A program made the position numbers and the translations under genes. From positions 62,001 through 126,000 of the forward strand of contig NZ_BOLV01000002.1 of the NCBI RefSeq assembly GCF_016861845.1: DNA of 64,000 nucleotides, in the 5' to 3' direction. Source of the stretch: Lacticaseibacillus suilingensis (GTDB lineage: Bacteria > Bacillota > Bacilli > Lactobacillales > Lactobacillaceae). The stretch's first letter is position 1, and the number at the start of each line of letters is the position of its first letter. The notes under the pieces are model-generated. The model worked only from the letters and a program-made list of their open reading frames with translations, had not been told where the DNA came from and ran no database searches. This document shows positions 40,762 through 49,617 of this stretch, in pieces.

Positions 40762-43368
40762 ATGCAAGAGAGCAAATGGCGCAAACGGCGGCCGTTAATT
40801 TTCGCTTTTTTGGTGCCAGTCGTCATCATGGCCGGTTATTTCATCGCGGTCAAAGTATGGCCCTTTGGCAATAATTCGGTGATGACCGTCGACATGGGCC
40901 AACAATACATCGACTATTACAGCTACTATCGCCAAACGCTGCTCGGCCATCCTGGCCAATTTTTTTATGCTTTCAACAAAGATCTTGGCGGCGATGCGTT
41001 AGGCATTTGGGCTTACTACTTAATGAGTCCGTTCAACCTCATCACCTTGGTGTTCCCGAAAACAATGCTGGATCTGGCCATCACTGTGATGACCCTACTC
41101 AAGTATGGCGCCGCTGGCCTGGCCATGGGTTGGTATGTGCAAAAGCAGCATGCCCGCGGCAGTTGGGTGGTCGGCTTTGGCACGGCTTATGCCTTATGCG
41201 GCTGGATGGTGGCCAACCAGCTCAATCTTATGTGGTTGGACGCTGCCGTCTTTCTACCGCTGATTGCGCTGGGCTGCGATCGGCTGATTAAGCGGCAGCG
41301 GCCTTTCATGATGCTCGGCTGGCTGCTCTTGGCCATGGTCAGCAACTACTATATGGCCTACATGCTGGTGCTGTTTTTAATCGCCTACTTCGGCTTTCGC
41401 CTGCTTGAAGTTCGGCTGCCGCACAGTCAGGCTTGGCGTGCCGTGCGGCAGTTCGCCGCCAGCGGGCTGCTCGCGGCCGGGCTGGCGGCTTGGCTGTTGT
41501 TGCCCACGGCCTTTCAGCTGGCGCAAAGCAAAGGCACCTATACCGAAACCCAAATTCAATGGACCCATTTCGAGTCTAATCCGCTGAAGCTGTTAGGCAA
41601 GTTTTTTGCTGGCGCCTATTCCTTCGGCCAAATGCCAAGTGGTGAGGCCAATATCTTTGTCGGTAGCATTGGCCTGATTGGCTTCATCTTATATTTCTGC
41701 ACCAAGGAAATTCGCTGGCAAGAGCGGCTGGCCGCAGGGTTCTATAGTGGCTTCTTGTTGCTCTCCATCACCTGGGCGCCGCTAGACCTGCTGTGGCATG
41801 GCATGCAGTTTCCGGTCTGGTACCCTTACCGCTTCTCGTTCGTCATTTGTTTTTGGCTGTTGATGCTCAGCCTGCGGGCCCTGCTGCGCCGGCCCAAAGG
41901 TATCACCATCACCCAATTGCTGATTGCACTCGGCGTGATGACGGCGCTCACGCTAACCGTGTTCTTGCGGCGTGATCATTATAGTTACCTCACCACCGGC
42001 GCCATTGGCATCACCGCCGGCCTGAGTGTGGCTGCGCTGATGCTTTTGAGCTTGCATGGGCCAAGGCGCCGGGCCTTCACCATTGCCATCGGCGTGTTAA
42101 TGGTGGTAGATGCTGGGAGTAATGCGGTGCTGACCTTAAATCAACTAAGTGATATCAGCCATTCGGATTACCATACGTACACCGAAGCGCTCCGGGCTGG
42201 CATCAACACCCTGCAAGCCAAAATCGGCACTAACAGCCGCATTGGCAAAACCGTGCTTCGCAGCAAAAACGATTCCATGCAAATTGGCTACCTCGGCACG
42301 GATCAATTTTCTTCGATGCTGGAGCCGGCGGAACCGCAATTTTATGGCGAGCTCGGGCAAAGCGCCGGTGACAATTTTGTGGCCTACACCAACGGCACCG
42401 TGATTACGGATGCCTTGCTGAATATCAAAGGTTACCTGAGTCCGCGGCTGAGTGCCCCGACCAGCGTCTTCATGCCGCAAATCGCGGCCCGGCCGGATCT
42501 GCAGCGCTACGACCAGGTCGGCCACACCAAGGTCCTGAACGCCTACCGCAATCCTTATGCCTTGGCCCTCGGCTTTACCGCGAGCCAGAACATCTTTAAA
42601 ACGAAACTGCTGCCCCAGACGCCGACTGTTAACCAGGAACGAATTCTCGGCGGCTTGACCGGCACCAGCACGCCGGATCTGTTCAACGTCGAGCCGCTGT
42701 CCGCCCCGCAAGTCAAGCATGGCACGCAAAGCGGCAGTGTCGTGACTAAAACGGTCCTCACCAGCAATGAAGCCACCACTGTCACCTACACCTTCACCGC
42801 GGCGACCACCGATGCGTACTATCTCCAAATCGGCGCCAACTTCACTGACAACCTCACCAGCCTGACCCAAAACGGTCGCAGCGTCCCGATTTACGACACC
42901 TTCCGTGATCGCGAGTTGCTTAATGTCACGCCGAGCGCGCCCGGCGTCAAGCAAACCCTGGTCTTCACGCTGAACAAAGACTCGGCCGATTTCGCCGACA
43001 TCAAATTATTCCGGTTGGACTTAGCTGACACCTTGCTTCGGCTCAACACCTTGAAGGCCAACAACTGGCGCCTCACCGCGCGCGGGAGCCGCTCACTCGC
43101 CGCCACAGTCAACGCTAAGGCCAAGCAAGTGGTAATGACCAGCATCCCCTATGCCGCCGGCTGGCACGTCAAGGTTGATGGGCAAACCGTCAAAGCCAGA
43201 AAGGCGCTTGGCTTCATGCTCGCCATTCCCGTGACCAAAGGTGAGCATCAGCTAACCATGACCTATACGCCACCGTATTTCTGGGCCGGCGTGGGCGTCA
43301 GTGTCATCGCCCTCTTGCTCTGCTGCCTCTGGTGGTGGCTACTGCCGCTGGGCCGGCATGCCCAGTAG
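40762..43368 (+). CDS. yfhO: YfhO family polytopic membrane protein
   Basis: An 868-residue protein with about 13 transmembrane helices and large extracytoplasmic segments. NNSVMTVDMGQQYIDYY early in the first loop and the overall plan match the YfhO family, GT-C-like proteins linked to lipoteichoic acid or polysaccharide glycosylation in Firmicutes. The ATG at 40762 has CAGGAGG upstream. It is a single-gene unit and convergent with the ABC transporter operon. The acceptor is unknown. Confidence 0.88.
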   Translation: MQESKWRKRRPLIFAFLVPVVIMAGYFIAVKVWPFGNNSVMTVDMGQQYIDYYSYYRQTLLGHPGQFFYAFNKDLGGDALGIWAYYLMSPFNLITLVFPKTMLDLAITVMTLLKYGAAGLAMGWYVQKQHARGSWVVGFGTAYALCGWMVANQLNLMWLDAAVFLPLIALGCDRLIKRQRPFMMLGWLLLAMVSNYYMAYMLVLFLIAYFGFRLLEVRLPHSQAWRAVRQFAASGLLAAGLAAWLLLPTAFQLAQSKGTYTETQIQWTHFESNPLKLLGKFFAGAYSFGQMPSGEANIFVGSIGLIGFILYFCTKEIRWQERLAAGFYSGFLLLSITWAPLDLLWHGMQFPVWYPYRFSFVICFWLLMLSLRALLRRPKGITITQLLIALGVMTALTLTVFLRRDHYSYLTTGAIGITAGLSVAALMLLSLHGPRRRAFTIAIGVLMVVDAGSNAVLTLNQLSDISHSDYHTYTEALRAGINTLQAKIGTNSRIGKTVLRSKNDSMQIGYLGTDQFSSMLEPAEPQFYGELGQSAGDNFVAYTNGTVITDALLNIKGYLSPRLSAPTSVFMPQIAARPDLQRYDQVGHTKVLNAYRNPYALALGFTASQNIFKTKLLPQTPTVNQERILGGLTGTSTPDLFNVEPLSAPQVKHGTQSGSVVTKTVLTSNEATTVTYTFTAATTDAYYLQIGANFTDNLTSLTQNGRSVPIYDTFRDRELLNVTPSAPGVKQTLVFTLNKDSADFADIKLFRLDLADTLLRLNTLKANNWRLTARGSRSLAATVNAKAKQVVMTSIPYAAGWHVKVDGQTVKARKALGFMLAIPVTKGEHQLTMTYTPPYFWAGVGVSVIALLLCCLWWWLLPLGRHAQ

Positions 43369-43371
43369 CGA

Positions 43372-43409
43372 AAACAAGGGGCTGTGACACTTGTCACAGC
43401 CCCTTGTTT
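43372..43409. terminator. YfhO-gene terminator
   Basis: A perfect AAACAAGGGGCTGTGAC / GTCACAGCCCCTTGTTT hairpin with a four-base loop, right after the stop. Confidence 0.85.
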
Positions 43410-43423
43410 CACATCGAATATTC

Positions 43424-43580
43424 CAGCAGAGTTACGTGCCAAAAGGCCAGAGCCGAGTAGCTAGCTACGCCATCCACCGAGTCCAAAGTTCGGACTTGGT
43501 GAATGGCTTGATCAGCCTGTAGCGCGAAGCGCGTACAGGCTGACATGCGTTAGAAAGGCTACTTGTCGGCTCCAAAACCG
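43424..43580 (-). repeat. Divergent intergenic hairpin element with a nested hairpin (locus E)
   Basis: The left flank TTCCAGCAGAGTTACG is shared with locus F. The centre GCCATCCACC pairs with GGTGAATGGC and GTCC with GGAC. On one arm a further palindrome, AGCCTGTAGCGC with GCGCGTACAGGCT (43514-43541), has been added. The outer arm ends near GGCTACTTGTCGGCTCC. It lies between the two convergent transcription units. Confidence 0.7.
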
Positions 43581-43603
43581 CCTTTTTTCACAGCCGCTTT
43601 CGA

Positions 43604-44407
43604 TTACCCAATTTGTTGCGGTTGTTTGGTTTCCACATGATTCAGCAGATACGCGTTGAGGCAGACAAGTGCTACCGTGCCAATGCCTAAGAGCACAAAG
43701 ACGGGTAAAAATGCCTGCCCAATGCCAGCAGGAATCTGAACCGAGGTCCCCCAGTCAGCAGTACTGGTGCCAAAAGAAAAACTGAACTCGGGATGGCCGC
43801 CATGATAGGCCAGCCCTGACAGCCAATCAAACGCTGCACCCAGCAGATATTCAAGCCCGATGAAGACGCCGGCATATAACACCACTTTCACGATTTTCTG
43901 CCGCAGATCTGGTAAGTAAGCACTGATCATCTCGGTAATCAGATGGACGGTCGAGATCATGGCCCCAAACCACAATTCGACCACTAAAGCCAAGGCGACC
44001 AGCACGAGCCCTCCTTGAATATTCGGGGCGCCCAAATCTGGGCCACCAGGCGCAACCGTTAACCAGGCGGCGGTTACCAGCCCTGCCCCTAACCACAACA
44101 CGATTTGAGTCAGCCAGGTGGCGAGTGTCACCACCACCATTAATTGCCAGCTTGGCAGCGGCAATAGTCGCCACCAGTTACTGGTCCACATCTGCTCTTG
44201 CAACATCGCCAAGCGAACAAAGCCGGCGAATAGACCAAACACCATGGCACTCAGCGGCAGGCCGAAATAGTTGCCTTCATCGACCCAGCCCAGCGCATAT
44301 GCGGCGGAGAGCCCGAGAATCAGGAGCACGTAGAGCCCCAGCCAACCGGCAATTTCTTTGAGCCGCAGCCCCAGAAGTTGCCCCAACACCTTGCTTGCTT
44401 TAGTCAT
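43604..44407 (-). CDS. ABC transporter permease
   Basis: A 267-residue membrane protein with about six transmembrane helices. I cannot place it in a named exporter family. ATG at 44407 overlaps the ATPase stop (ATGACTAA), so coupling is certain. Together with the GntR regulator and ATPase it resembles YtrA-type operons that respond to cell-wall antibiotics in Bacillus, which is an inference from gene order. Confidence 0.85.
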   Translation of the reverse strand: MTKASKVLGQLLGLRLKEIAGWLGLYVLLILGLSAAYALGWVDEGNYFGLPLSAMVFGLFAGFVRLAMLQEQMWTSNWWRLLPLPSWQLMVVVTLATWLTQIVLWLGAGLVTAAWLTVAPGGPDLGAPNIQGGLVLVALALVVELWFGAMISTVHLITEMISAYLPDLRQKIVKVVLYAGVFIGLEYLLGAAFDWLSGLAYHGGHPEFSFSFGTSTADWGTSVQIPAGIGQAFLPVFVLLGIGTVALVCLNAYLLNHVETKQPQQIG

Positions 44408-45110
44408 CGTTTTCACCACCTTCGTAGAATTGTTCAAAGTAGGATTCAATGCTTTGGCCACCTTCACGAATTGCATCAGCAGCGGCATGGGCCACAATGG
44501 TTTGGTTTTTGATCACCACTACGGCGTCCAGCAGCTGGTCGATATCAGTGACATGGTGATCAGATATCACCATCGTCGCCGTGTCGGGTAACCAGCGCAC
44601 GATGCTATTCAGCATTGCCTTGCGGGTCATGACATCGATGCCGTCAAACGGTTCATCCAGCAAATACAACTGCGCGCGCCGGGCCATGGTGACCGCCAGC
44701 GCCAGTTTGCGCTGATTACCTTTGGACAGGCGATTGAACCGCTGCTTTTGCTGCAGGTCGAGCAAGTCCGCCAGCTGCAAAAAATCTGCCATCCGAAAAT
44801 CAGGATGCAACTGAGCCATTAATTCCGCAATCTGGCCAACTTTCCACCGCGGATCAATATCTGTCAGCTGGCCGGTGTAGCTGACGCCAGCTTTGCGCCG
44901 GGCCAAGGCGGTTTGGCCACCAACCTGAATCTGGCCTTTAAACTGCACCGCACTGCCGGCAATCAGGCGCATCAGAGTCGTTTTACCTGCGCCGTTGGCC
45001 CCGAGCAGGCCAATGATTTGGCCTGCTGGTAGCTGCAACGATACATCGGTGAGAATGGTTTTCCAATTGCGCCGATAACTCAGATTTTCAATTGTTAACA
45101 CATCACTCAT
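44400..45110 (-). CDS. ABC transporter ATP-binding protein
   Basis: A 236-residue ATPase. GLLGANGAGKTTLMRLI is Walker A, LSKGNQRKLALAV the signature and LYLLDEPFDGID Walker B. ATG at 45110 follows GGAGGC and overlaps the regulator stop by eight bases. It energises the permease at 43604. Confidence 0.93.
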   Translation of the reverse strand: MSDVLTIENLSYRRNWKTILTDVSLQLPAGQIIGLLGANGAGKTTLMRLIAGSAVQFKGQIQVGGQTALARRKAGVSYTGQLTDIDPRWKVGQIAELMAQLHPDFRMADFLQLADLLDLQQKQRFNRLSKGNQRKLALAVTMARRAQLYLLDEPFDGIDVMTRKAMLNSIVRWLPDTATMVISDHHVTDIDQLLDAVVVIKNQTIVAHAAADAIREGGQSIESYFEQFYEGGENDD

Positions 45111-45483
45111 GCCTTTCGCCTCCTTGCTGTGTTTGCACGTACTGCGCAAAGGCGGTCGTCATTTCCTCAGGACTGAGTTCAAGCGCCGCCAAATGGTCGT
45201 ATAAGGCCTTAAATTCCCCTTCGATCATGCTTTGTTTCATTTTCCCCAACACCTTCTGATCCGTGGTGACAAAATTCCCTTTCCCGCGTTCCGGCACCAG
45301 AATGCCAGCTCCAATCAGATTCGCTAGCGCCCGCTGAATGGTATTCACATTCACCGTCAGCGTGATGGCGAGCTGTCTGACTGCCGGGACCTGAGCGCCT
45401 GGGCGCAAATGCCCAATGATGATTTCCCGATTAATGTATTGCTCGATTTGGTAATAAATCGGGGTCTTAGCGTCAAATTCCAT
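45103..45483 (-). CDS. GntR family regulator, YtrA subfamily
   Basis: A 126-residue repressor. An N-terminal winged helix (IYYQIEQYINREIIIGHLRPGAQVPAVRQLA) precedes a short helical dimerisation tail, the YtrA size class. ATG at 45483 follows GAGGAGGGG. An AGTGTA...TACACT operator sits over its own promoter, so it most likely autorepresses the three-gene operon. Confidence 0.9.
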   Translation of the reverse strand: MEFDAKTPIYYQIEQYINREIIIGHLRPGAQVPAVRQLAITLTVNVNTIQRALANLIGAGILVPERGKGNFVTTDQKVLGKMKQSMIEGEFKALYDHLAALELSPEEMTTAFAQYVQTQQGGERHE

Positions 45484-45498
45484 TTTGCCCCTCCTCAC

Positions 45499-45555
45499 TA
45501 GTGTACTATTTATCTATTACACTAAGAATATACCGCGAACCCAACCGAGGTGCAA
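45499..45555 (-). promoter_or_regulatory. YtrA-type promoter and operator
   Basis: TTGCAC (45550-45555) and TATATT (45527-45532) have a 17-base spacer. Over the start site lies a TAGTGTA/TACACTA inverted repeat (45499-45524) with a 12-base centre, like the AGTGTA...TACACT sites of Bacillus YtrA. Confidence 0.85.
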
Positions 45556-45575
45556 CCCCTAAATGCGTCTGACGG

Positions 45576-45602
45576 CAAAAAAATAACCCGCATTGCGGGT
45601 TG
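45576..45602 (-). terminator. Terminator of the HesB-like gene
   Basis: Minus-strand AACCCGCAATGCGGGTT hairpin followed by ATTTTTTT. Confidence 0.88.
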
Positions 45603-45609
45603 GCGCCTC

Positions 45610-45909
45610 TCAGGCCTGCGGGGTGAAGTGATAACTGGGTTCATCGCGCTGGGCATCGTAGTCCACGGTGAGATCAAGATTGGCAAAAAACCAGTCATCA
45701 TTGGCATCAACGTAATAGAGCACGCCATCTTTTTGCGTGGCCAGCACTGGCGCAACGGCTTGGTCATCGCGGGTCATCCCCACCGAAAAGCCATCATGGA
45801 CATTGGTTTTGCCGTAGACTTTGCCGAAAAAGCGCACACCGGCGCCGGCTTTCGGTAGCGCCAATTCCCGGCGAAACCAGGCACTGGCCTGTTCAGTAAT
45901 GGTAATCAT
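45610..45909 (-). CDS. HesB/IscA-like (YneR-type) protein without cluster-binding cysteines
   Basis: A 99-residue protein with the IscA-like beta fold pattern (MITITEQASAWFRREL, GAGVRFFGKVYG, SVGMTRDD). It has no cysteine at all, so it cannot bind an iron-sulfur cluster the way IscA does. This is the YneR-type branch of unknown function. It overlaps liaR by four bases at its start and may be the last gene of the liaFSR operon. Confidence 0.8.
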   Translation of the reverse strand: MITITEQASAWFRRELALPKAGAGVRFFGKVYGKTNVHDGFSVGMTRDDQAVAPVLATQKDGVLYYVDANDDWFFANLDLTVDYDAQRDEPSYHFTPQA

Positions 45910-46553
45910 GACGGGTCCTCCTTGCTCACGAGGTGGTGTTTGAAAGCGTAAATCGCCGCCTGCGTGCGGTCTTCGACTTCCAGCTTGGCCAGAATGTTCG
46001 ACACATGGGTCTTGACGGTTTTCAGGGTGATGAACAGTTCATCGGCAATTTCTTGATTAGACTTGCCTTGCGCAATCAGCATCAGCACTTCGCGTTCGCG
46101 GTTCGTGAGCTCATCAGCCAGCTCTGGCGTTTGCTTTTGGGTGAGGCGATTCATCATTTTGGTGGTCACTTGCGGATCCAGCGCCGAATCGCCGGCTGCC
46201 GTTTTGCGAATCGCAGCGGCGATTTCATCGGCCGTAGCGGTTTTCAAAATATAGCTAGCCGCGCCGGCTTCAATGGCGGGGTACACCTTCTCATCATCAA
46301 TGAAACTGGTCAAAATGATGATGCGCGCTTCCGGCCAGGCTTTGAGAATGCGTTTGGTAGATTCAATGCCATCCATATTGGGCATCACCAGATCCATCAA
46401 AATGACATCTGGCCTCAAGTCGAGCGCCTTATCCAACCCTTGCTGGCCGTCTTCGGCCTCGCCGACCACTTCGATATCCGGTTGCACCCCAAGGTAGGTC
46501 GATACGCCTAAACGCACCATTTCGTGATCATCGACAATCAATACTTTAATCAT
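45906..46553 (-). CDS. liaR: Response regulator LiaR/VraR
   Basis: A 215-residue NarL-type regulator. The receiver holds DDHEMVRLGV and the phosphorylation site in VILMDLVMPNMDG. The C-terminus LTNREREVLMLIAQGKSNQEIADELFITLKTVKTHVSNI is a LuxR-type helix-turn-helix. ATG at 46553 overlaps the liaS stop. It mediates the cell-envelope stress response. Confidence 0.93.
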   Translation of the reverse strand: MIKVLIVDDHEMVRLGVSTYLGVQPDIEVVGEAEDGQQGLDKALDLRPDVILMDLVMPNMDGIESTKRILKAWPEARIIILTSFIDDEKVYPAIEAGAASYILKTATADEIAAAIRKTAAGDSALDPQVTTKMMNRLTQKQTPELADELTNREREVLMLIAQGKSNQEIADELFITLKTVKTHVSNILAKLEVEDRTQAAIYAFKHHLVSKEDPS

Positions 46554-47610
46554 GAGCCTCTTCCTTTGAAATCGGCACGCGAATTTCAACGCTAGTGCCT
46601 TGATGAGGGAAACTGATGACCTTCGCGACCCCGCCGATGCTGCTTGCGCGTTCGGCAATGTTGGAAAGGCCATAGCTGCCAGTGGTATTTTCGGTTTTCG
46701 GATCAAAGCCCACACCATCATCCACCACCCGCAGCACCACCGTGGTGGCGACCTGCTTCAGGTAGACTTCCAGATGCTTAGCTTTGGCGTGACGCAAGGT
46801 GTTGGAGAGCAGTTCCTGCACAATGCGAAACAGGTTATCTTCAATCGCCGGCGACAAATGAATGTCTTCCAGATTCCAGGTAATCTCGATTTTGATTTTC
46901 GTTTGCAGTTCCTGCAACAAACTGATAATACCATCTTTAAGCGACTTGCCGGCCAAATTCGTCGGCCGCAGGTGCAACAGTAGCGCCCGCATTTCCGACT
47001 GCGCCTCGTTGATCACACTTTCAATCGTGGTGATTTGTTTCAGCTCCGCGGCATTGTTGCCATTTTGGGCCACCACACTGCGCACCGCCGATAACATCAT
47101 CATCGCCGCGAACAACTGCTGCGAAACCGAGTCATGCAGCTCCCGCGCCAGACGGTGGCGTTCTTCAGTCAAAATATCCTCTTTGGACTGACCGTCGAGT
47201 AAAACCGGGGTGTTGCTATAGCGCTCGATTTCATGCTGTAAGCGTATCATTTTTTGGCGCAAGGCTTCAAGCGCCCCTGCCACATCTTGGCCTAACACTG
47301 CTTGGGCCTGGTGCTGGCGCGCCAACACTGGCGCATCGGTTTGCCCTGCCACCAGCTGGGTCAGGCGGCGCGATAGCTGCGTGTGTTGCATGCGCACCAT
47401 GGCCGCGGTCCAGCCGGTCACAATCAGCGCCAATAAGACCGCCCCAGTGAGTAAGTAGGCGAGTAGCGGCATGGCATACGCCGGCGCCATCAACTCGTCA
47501 AGAAAGGTCACCGCTTGGGCGGTACTCAGCAGAAACACCAGCCCCAGTTCCAAGGCGAAGGTGGCCAGCAGTGTGATGGCAAATAACCAGATAATCTGGC
47601 GATTTTTCAT
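46546..47610 (-). CDS. liaS: Sensor histidine kinase LiaS/VraS
   Basis: A 354-residue kinase with two transmembrane helices (about 8-30 and 45-70) and almost no extracellular loop, the intramembrane-sensing layout. EERHRLARELHDSVSQQLF is the HisKA_3 phosphoacceptor region, and VDDGVGFDP with GSYGLSNIAERA forms the ATPase domain. GGAGGTG precedes the ATG, and the start overlaps liaF. Confidence 0.93.
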   Translation of the reverse strand: MKNRQIIWLFAITLLATFALELGLVFLLSTAQAVTFLDELMAPAYAMPLLAYLLTGAVLLALIVTGWTAAMVRMQHTQLSRRLTQLVAGQTDAPVLARQHQAQAVLGQDVAGALEALRQKMIRLQHEIERYSNTPVLLDGQSKEDILTEERHRLARELHDSVSQQLFAAMMMLSAVRSVVAQNGNNAAELKQITTIESVINEAQSEMRALLLHLRPTNLAGKSLKDGIISLLQELQTKIKIEITWNLEDIHLSPAIEDNLFRIVQELLSNTLRHAKAKHLEVYLKQVATTVVLRVVDDGVGFDPKTENTTGSYGLSNIAERASSIGGVAKVISFPHQGTSVEIRVPISKEEAHD

Positions 47611-48317
47611 ACCGACAGCACCTCCAAATCACCAACAATCACGTTGGTCAGGATGTGCACCCGCCGCGCCGCCGTGTCGTAATCGTCGCTATAGTGCTTA
47701 ACCGCCTCGTTGTGCAAACTATGCTCGGTGCCGTTGATGGTCAGGGTCCCAGCCAAGGTAGCATGATCAACCATCACACCGACCCCAACCGGAATCAGAA
47801 TCCGCGTTTTGCCCAGCCCCTTGCGCACGACAATGGTGCTATCGCCTGGCGGTAGCAAGGTATTGCCCAGATCGATGATGGTGTCGCCGGCAATCAAGGT
47901 CATGTTGATATCGTCCCACTCGAAAGTTTGCCCGCCAATGTGCTCGTCGCCAAACCAGGCGTGATGTGTGGTGCAGCCGGCCTTGGGCACTGGCGCCTTG
48001 GTGCGCACCGCCCAGTACTGCTTTTGCAGCCAAGGCAAGCGCCCGCCTTGCTTGCCTGACATGGCAAACAAGGCGCCGATCAGCGCCACGAACAGAATGA
48101 TCCAAATGGTGGGAATGAGGAAGACCCCGACCACCATCAAAATCGTCCCCAAAGTCAACCAAAAAGCGCGCCAAAAATGACCCTTGATGCCCAGCAGCAA
48201 AGCACACGCCCCAGTCAGCACCCCAATGAGGGACGCGGTGTTTTGAACGATTTGGTAACCCAGCACCATCAGCAAAGCGATTTCAAGCACCCAGAACAAT
48301 TGCCACCGTCGTTTCAC
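47607..48317 (-). CDS. liaF: LiaF/VraT-type inhibitor of the LiaRS system
   Basis: About 236 residues with four N-terminal transmembrane helices and a C-terminal cytoplasmic LiaF domain (VWFGDEHIGGQTFEWDDINM-like start, ending HILTNVIVGDLEVL). The second GTG (48317) is preferred because AGGAGG lies seven bases before it; the first GTG (48323) is too close. It normally keeps LiaS off. A TATACT at 48347-48352 may be the -10. Confidence 0.9.
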   Translation of the reverse strand: MKRRWQLFWVLEIALLMVLGYQIVQNTASLIGVLTGACALLLGIKGHFWRAFWLTLGTILMVVGVFLIPTIWIILFVALIGALFAMSGKQGGRLPWLQKQYWAVRTKAPVPKAGCTTHHAWFGDEHIGGQTFEWDDINMTLIAGDTIIDLGNTLLPPGDSTIVVRKGLGKTRILIPVGVGVMVDHATLAGTLTINGTEHSLHNEAVKHYSDDYDTAARRVHILTNVIVGDLEVLSV

Positions 48318-48397
48318 TTGCACCCCTCCTTAGTCTTGTTTTCTTCAGTATACGCTAGGCAGCGCACTTTACTGTCCGCCCCGAGACGGATTTCCGT

Positions 48398-48422
48398 AAA
48401 AAAAAAGCGCCGCAGCGCTTTT
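48398..48422 (-). terminator. greA terminator
   Basis: Minus-strand AAGCGC and GCGCTT arms followed by nine T residues. Confidence 0.88.
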
Positions 48423-48425
48423 TGC

Positions 48426-48902
48426 TTAGCCTTCAACCTTAGTGATTTTAACCAGCATGTCCCCACCTGGGGTGCTGATGGTCACATGATCGCCGACTTT
48501 CTTGCCAATCAGGCCAGTGGCAATTGGGCTTTCGTTGGAGATCTTGCCATTAAAGGCATCTGCTTCCGCAGCACCGACGATTTCGTAAGTTTCTTCCTCG
48601 TCATCACCGTCTTCAACGAAGCTAACTTTCTTGCCCAGCGAAACTTCATCGGCTGGGACTTCGTTAGAGTCGATGATGTCCGCAAACCGCAGCATGGTTT
48701 GCACCTGCACAATGCGGCTTTCCAGCGTCGCCTGTTCATCCTTAGCGGCACTGTATTCGGAATTTTCCGATAAGTCGCCAAAGCCGCGGGCGACTTTGAT
48801 GCGATCAATCACCTTGGGCCGTTCTACGGTCTTCAGCCGTTCTAGTTCGGCCTCCAGCTTTTCTTTACCTTCTGCTGTCATTGGATATGTCTTGTCTGCC
48901 AT
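48426..48902 (-). CDS. greA: Transcription elongation factor GreA
   Basis: A 158-residue factor that restarts backtracked RNA polymerase. The N-terminal coiled coil ([30 protein letters not shown]) has the acidic tip region, including [15 protein letters not shown]. The C-terminal FKBP-like domain ends [15 protein letters not shown]. It follows udk as in Bacillus. Confidence 0.97.
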   Translation of the reverse strand: MADKTYPMTAEGKEKLEAELERLKTVERPKVIDRIKVARGFGDLSENSEYSAAKDEQATLESRIVQVQTMLRFADIIDSNEVPADEVSLGKKVSFVEDGDDEEETYEIVGAAEADAFNGKISNESPIATGLIGKKVGDHVTISTPGGDMLVKITKVEG

Positions 48903-48964
48903 GTTACATTCCTCAATTCTTTATTCTCTAGTGGAGATATTACCTTAATCTGAAGCTTTGTCAA

Positions 48965-49603
48965 TTACTCTTGCAAGCCGCGGGCCGCCAAAATGGCGCG
49001 AATCTTGGTGGTAAGTAGGTCGATGGCGACTTTATTGCGCCCGCCTTCTGGGACAATAATGTCCGCGTAGCGCTTGGTCGGTTCGATGAACTGATGGTAC
49101 GACGGCTTCACGGTTTTAAGGTACTGCTGAATAATATCATCCAGCGACCGCCCGCGCTCCACCATATCCCGCTTAATCCGCCTGATCACCCGGATATCAT
49201 CATCGGTATCCACGTAAATCTTGATATCCATCAAATTGCGCAGTTCCTCATCCGCCAGAATCAAGATACCTTCAACAATGATGACATCCTTAGGCGTCAT
49301 GTGCACCACTTCATCAGACCGGTTATGATTTTTGTAATCATACACCGGGCGGTCAATCGCCTCACGGGCAATCAGCTGCTTCAGCTGCCGGTGGAGCAGC
49401 GGCGTATCAAAGGCCAACGGATGGTCATAGTTGATTAACCGGCGTTGTTCAAACGGCAGGTCACTTTTTTTATAATAAGCATCCTGGGTCAGCAGCAGCA
49501 GTGAGTGCCCGGAGAACTGATCAAAAATTGCCCGGGACACTGATGTTTTGCCGCTGGCGGAGCCGCCAGTCACGCCGATGACGATTGGTTTGGGTAACGT
49601 CAC
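48965..49603 (-). CDS. udk: Uridine kinase
   Basis: A 212-residue kinase of uridine and cytidine salvage. [13 protein letters not shown] is the P-loop, and [24 protein letters not shown] with [14 protein letters not shown] bind substrate. GTG at 49603 is chosen because GGGAAGG lies seven bases upstream; an ATG at 49621 overlaps the mltG stop as ATGA but has no site of its own. Both starts keep coupling to mltG. Confidence 0.95.
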   Translation of the reverse strand: MTLPKPIVIGVTGGSASGKTSVSRAIFDQFSGHSLLLLTQDAYYKKSDLPFEQRRLINYDHPLAFDTPLLHRQLKQLIAREAIDRPVYDYKNHNRSDEVVHMTPKDVIIVEGILILADEELRNLMDIKIYVDTDDDIRVIRRIKRDMVERGRSLDDIIQQYLKTVKPSYHQFIEPTKRYADIIVPEGGRNKVAIDLLTTKIRAILAARGLQE

Positions 49604-49617
49604 AGTTTTGCCTTCCC

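Noticed and set aside
42145-42954. 269-codon open frame antisense to the YfhO gene
   Set aside because: It starts without a ribosome binding site and overlaps a continuous, recognisable membrane protein.
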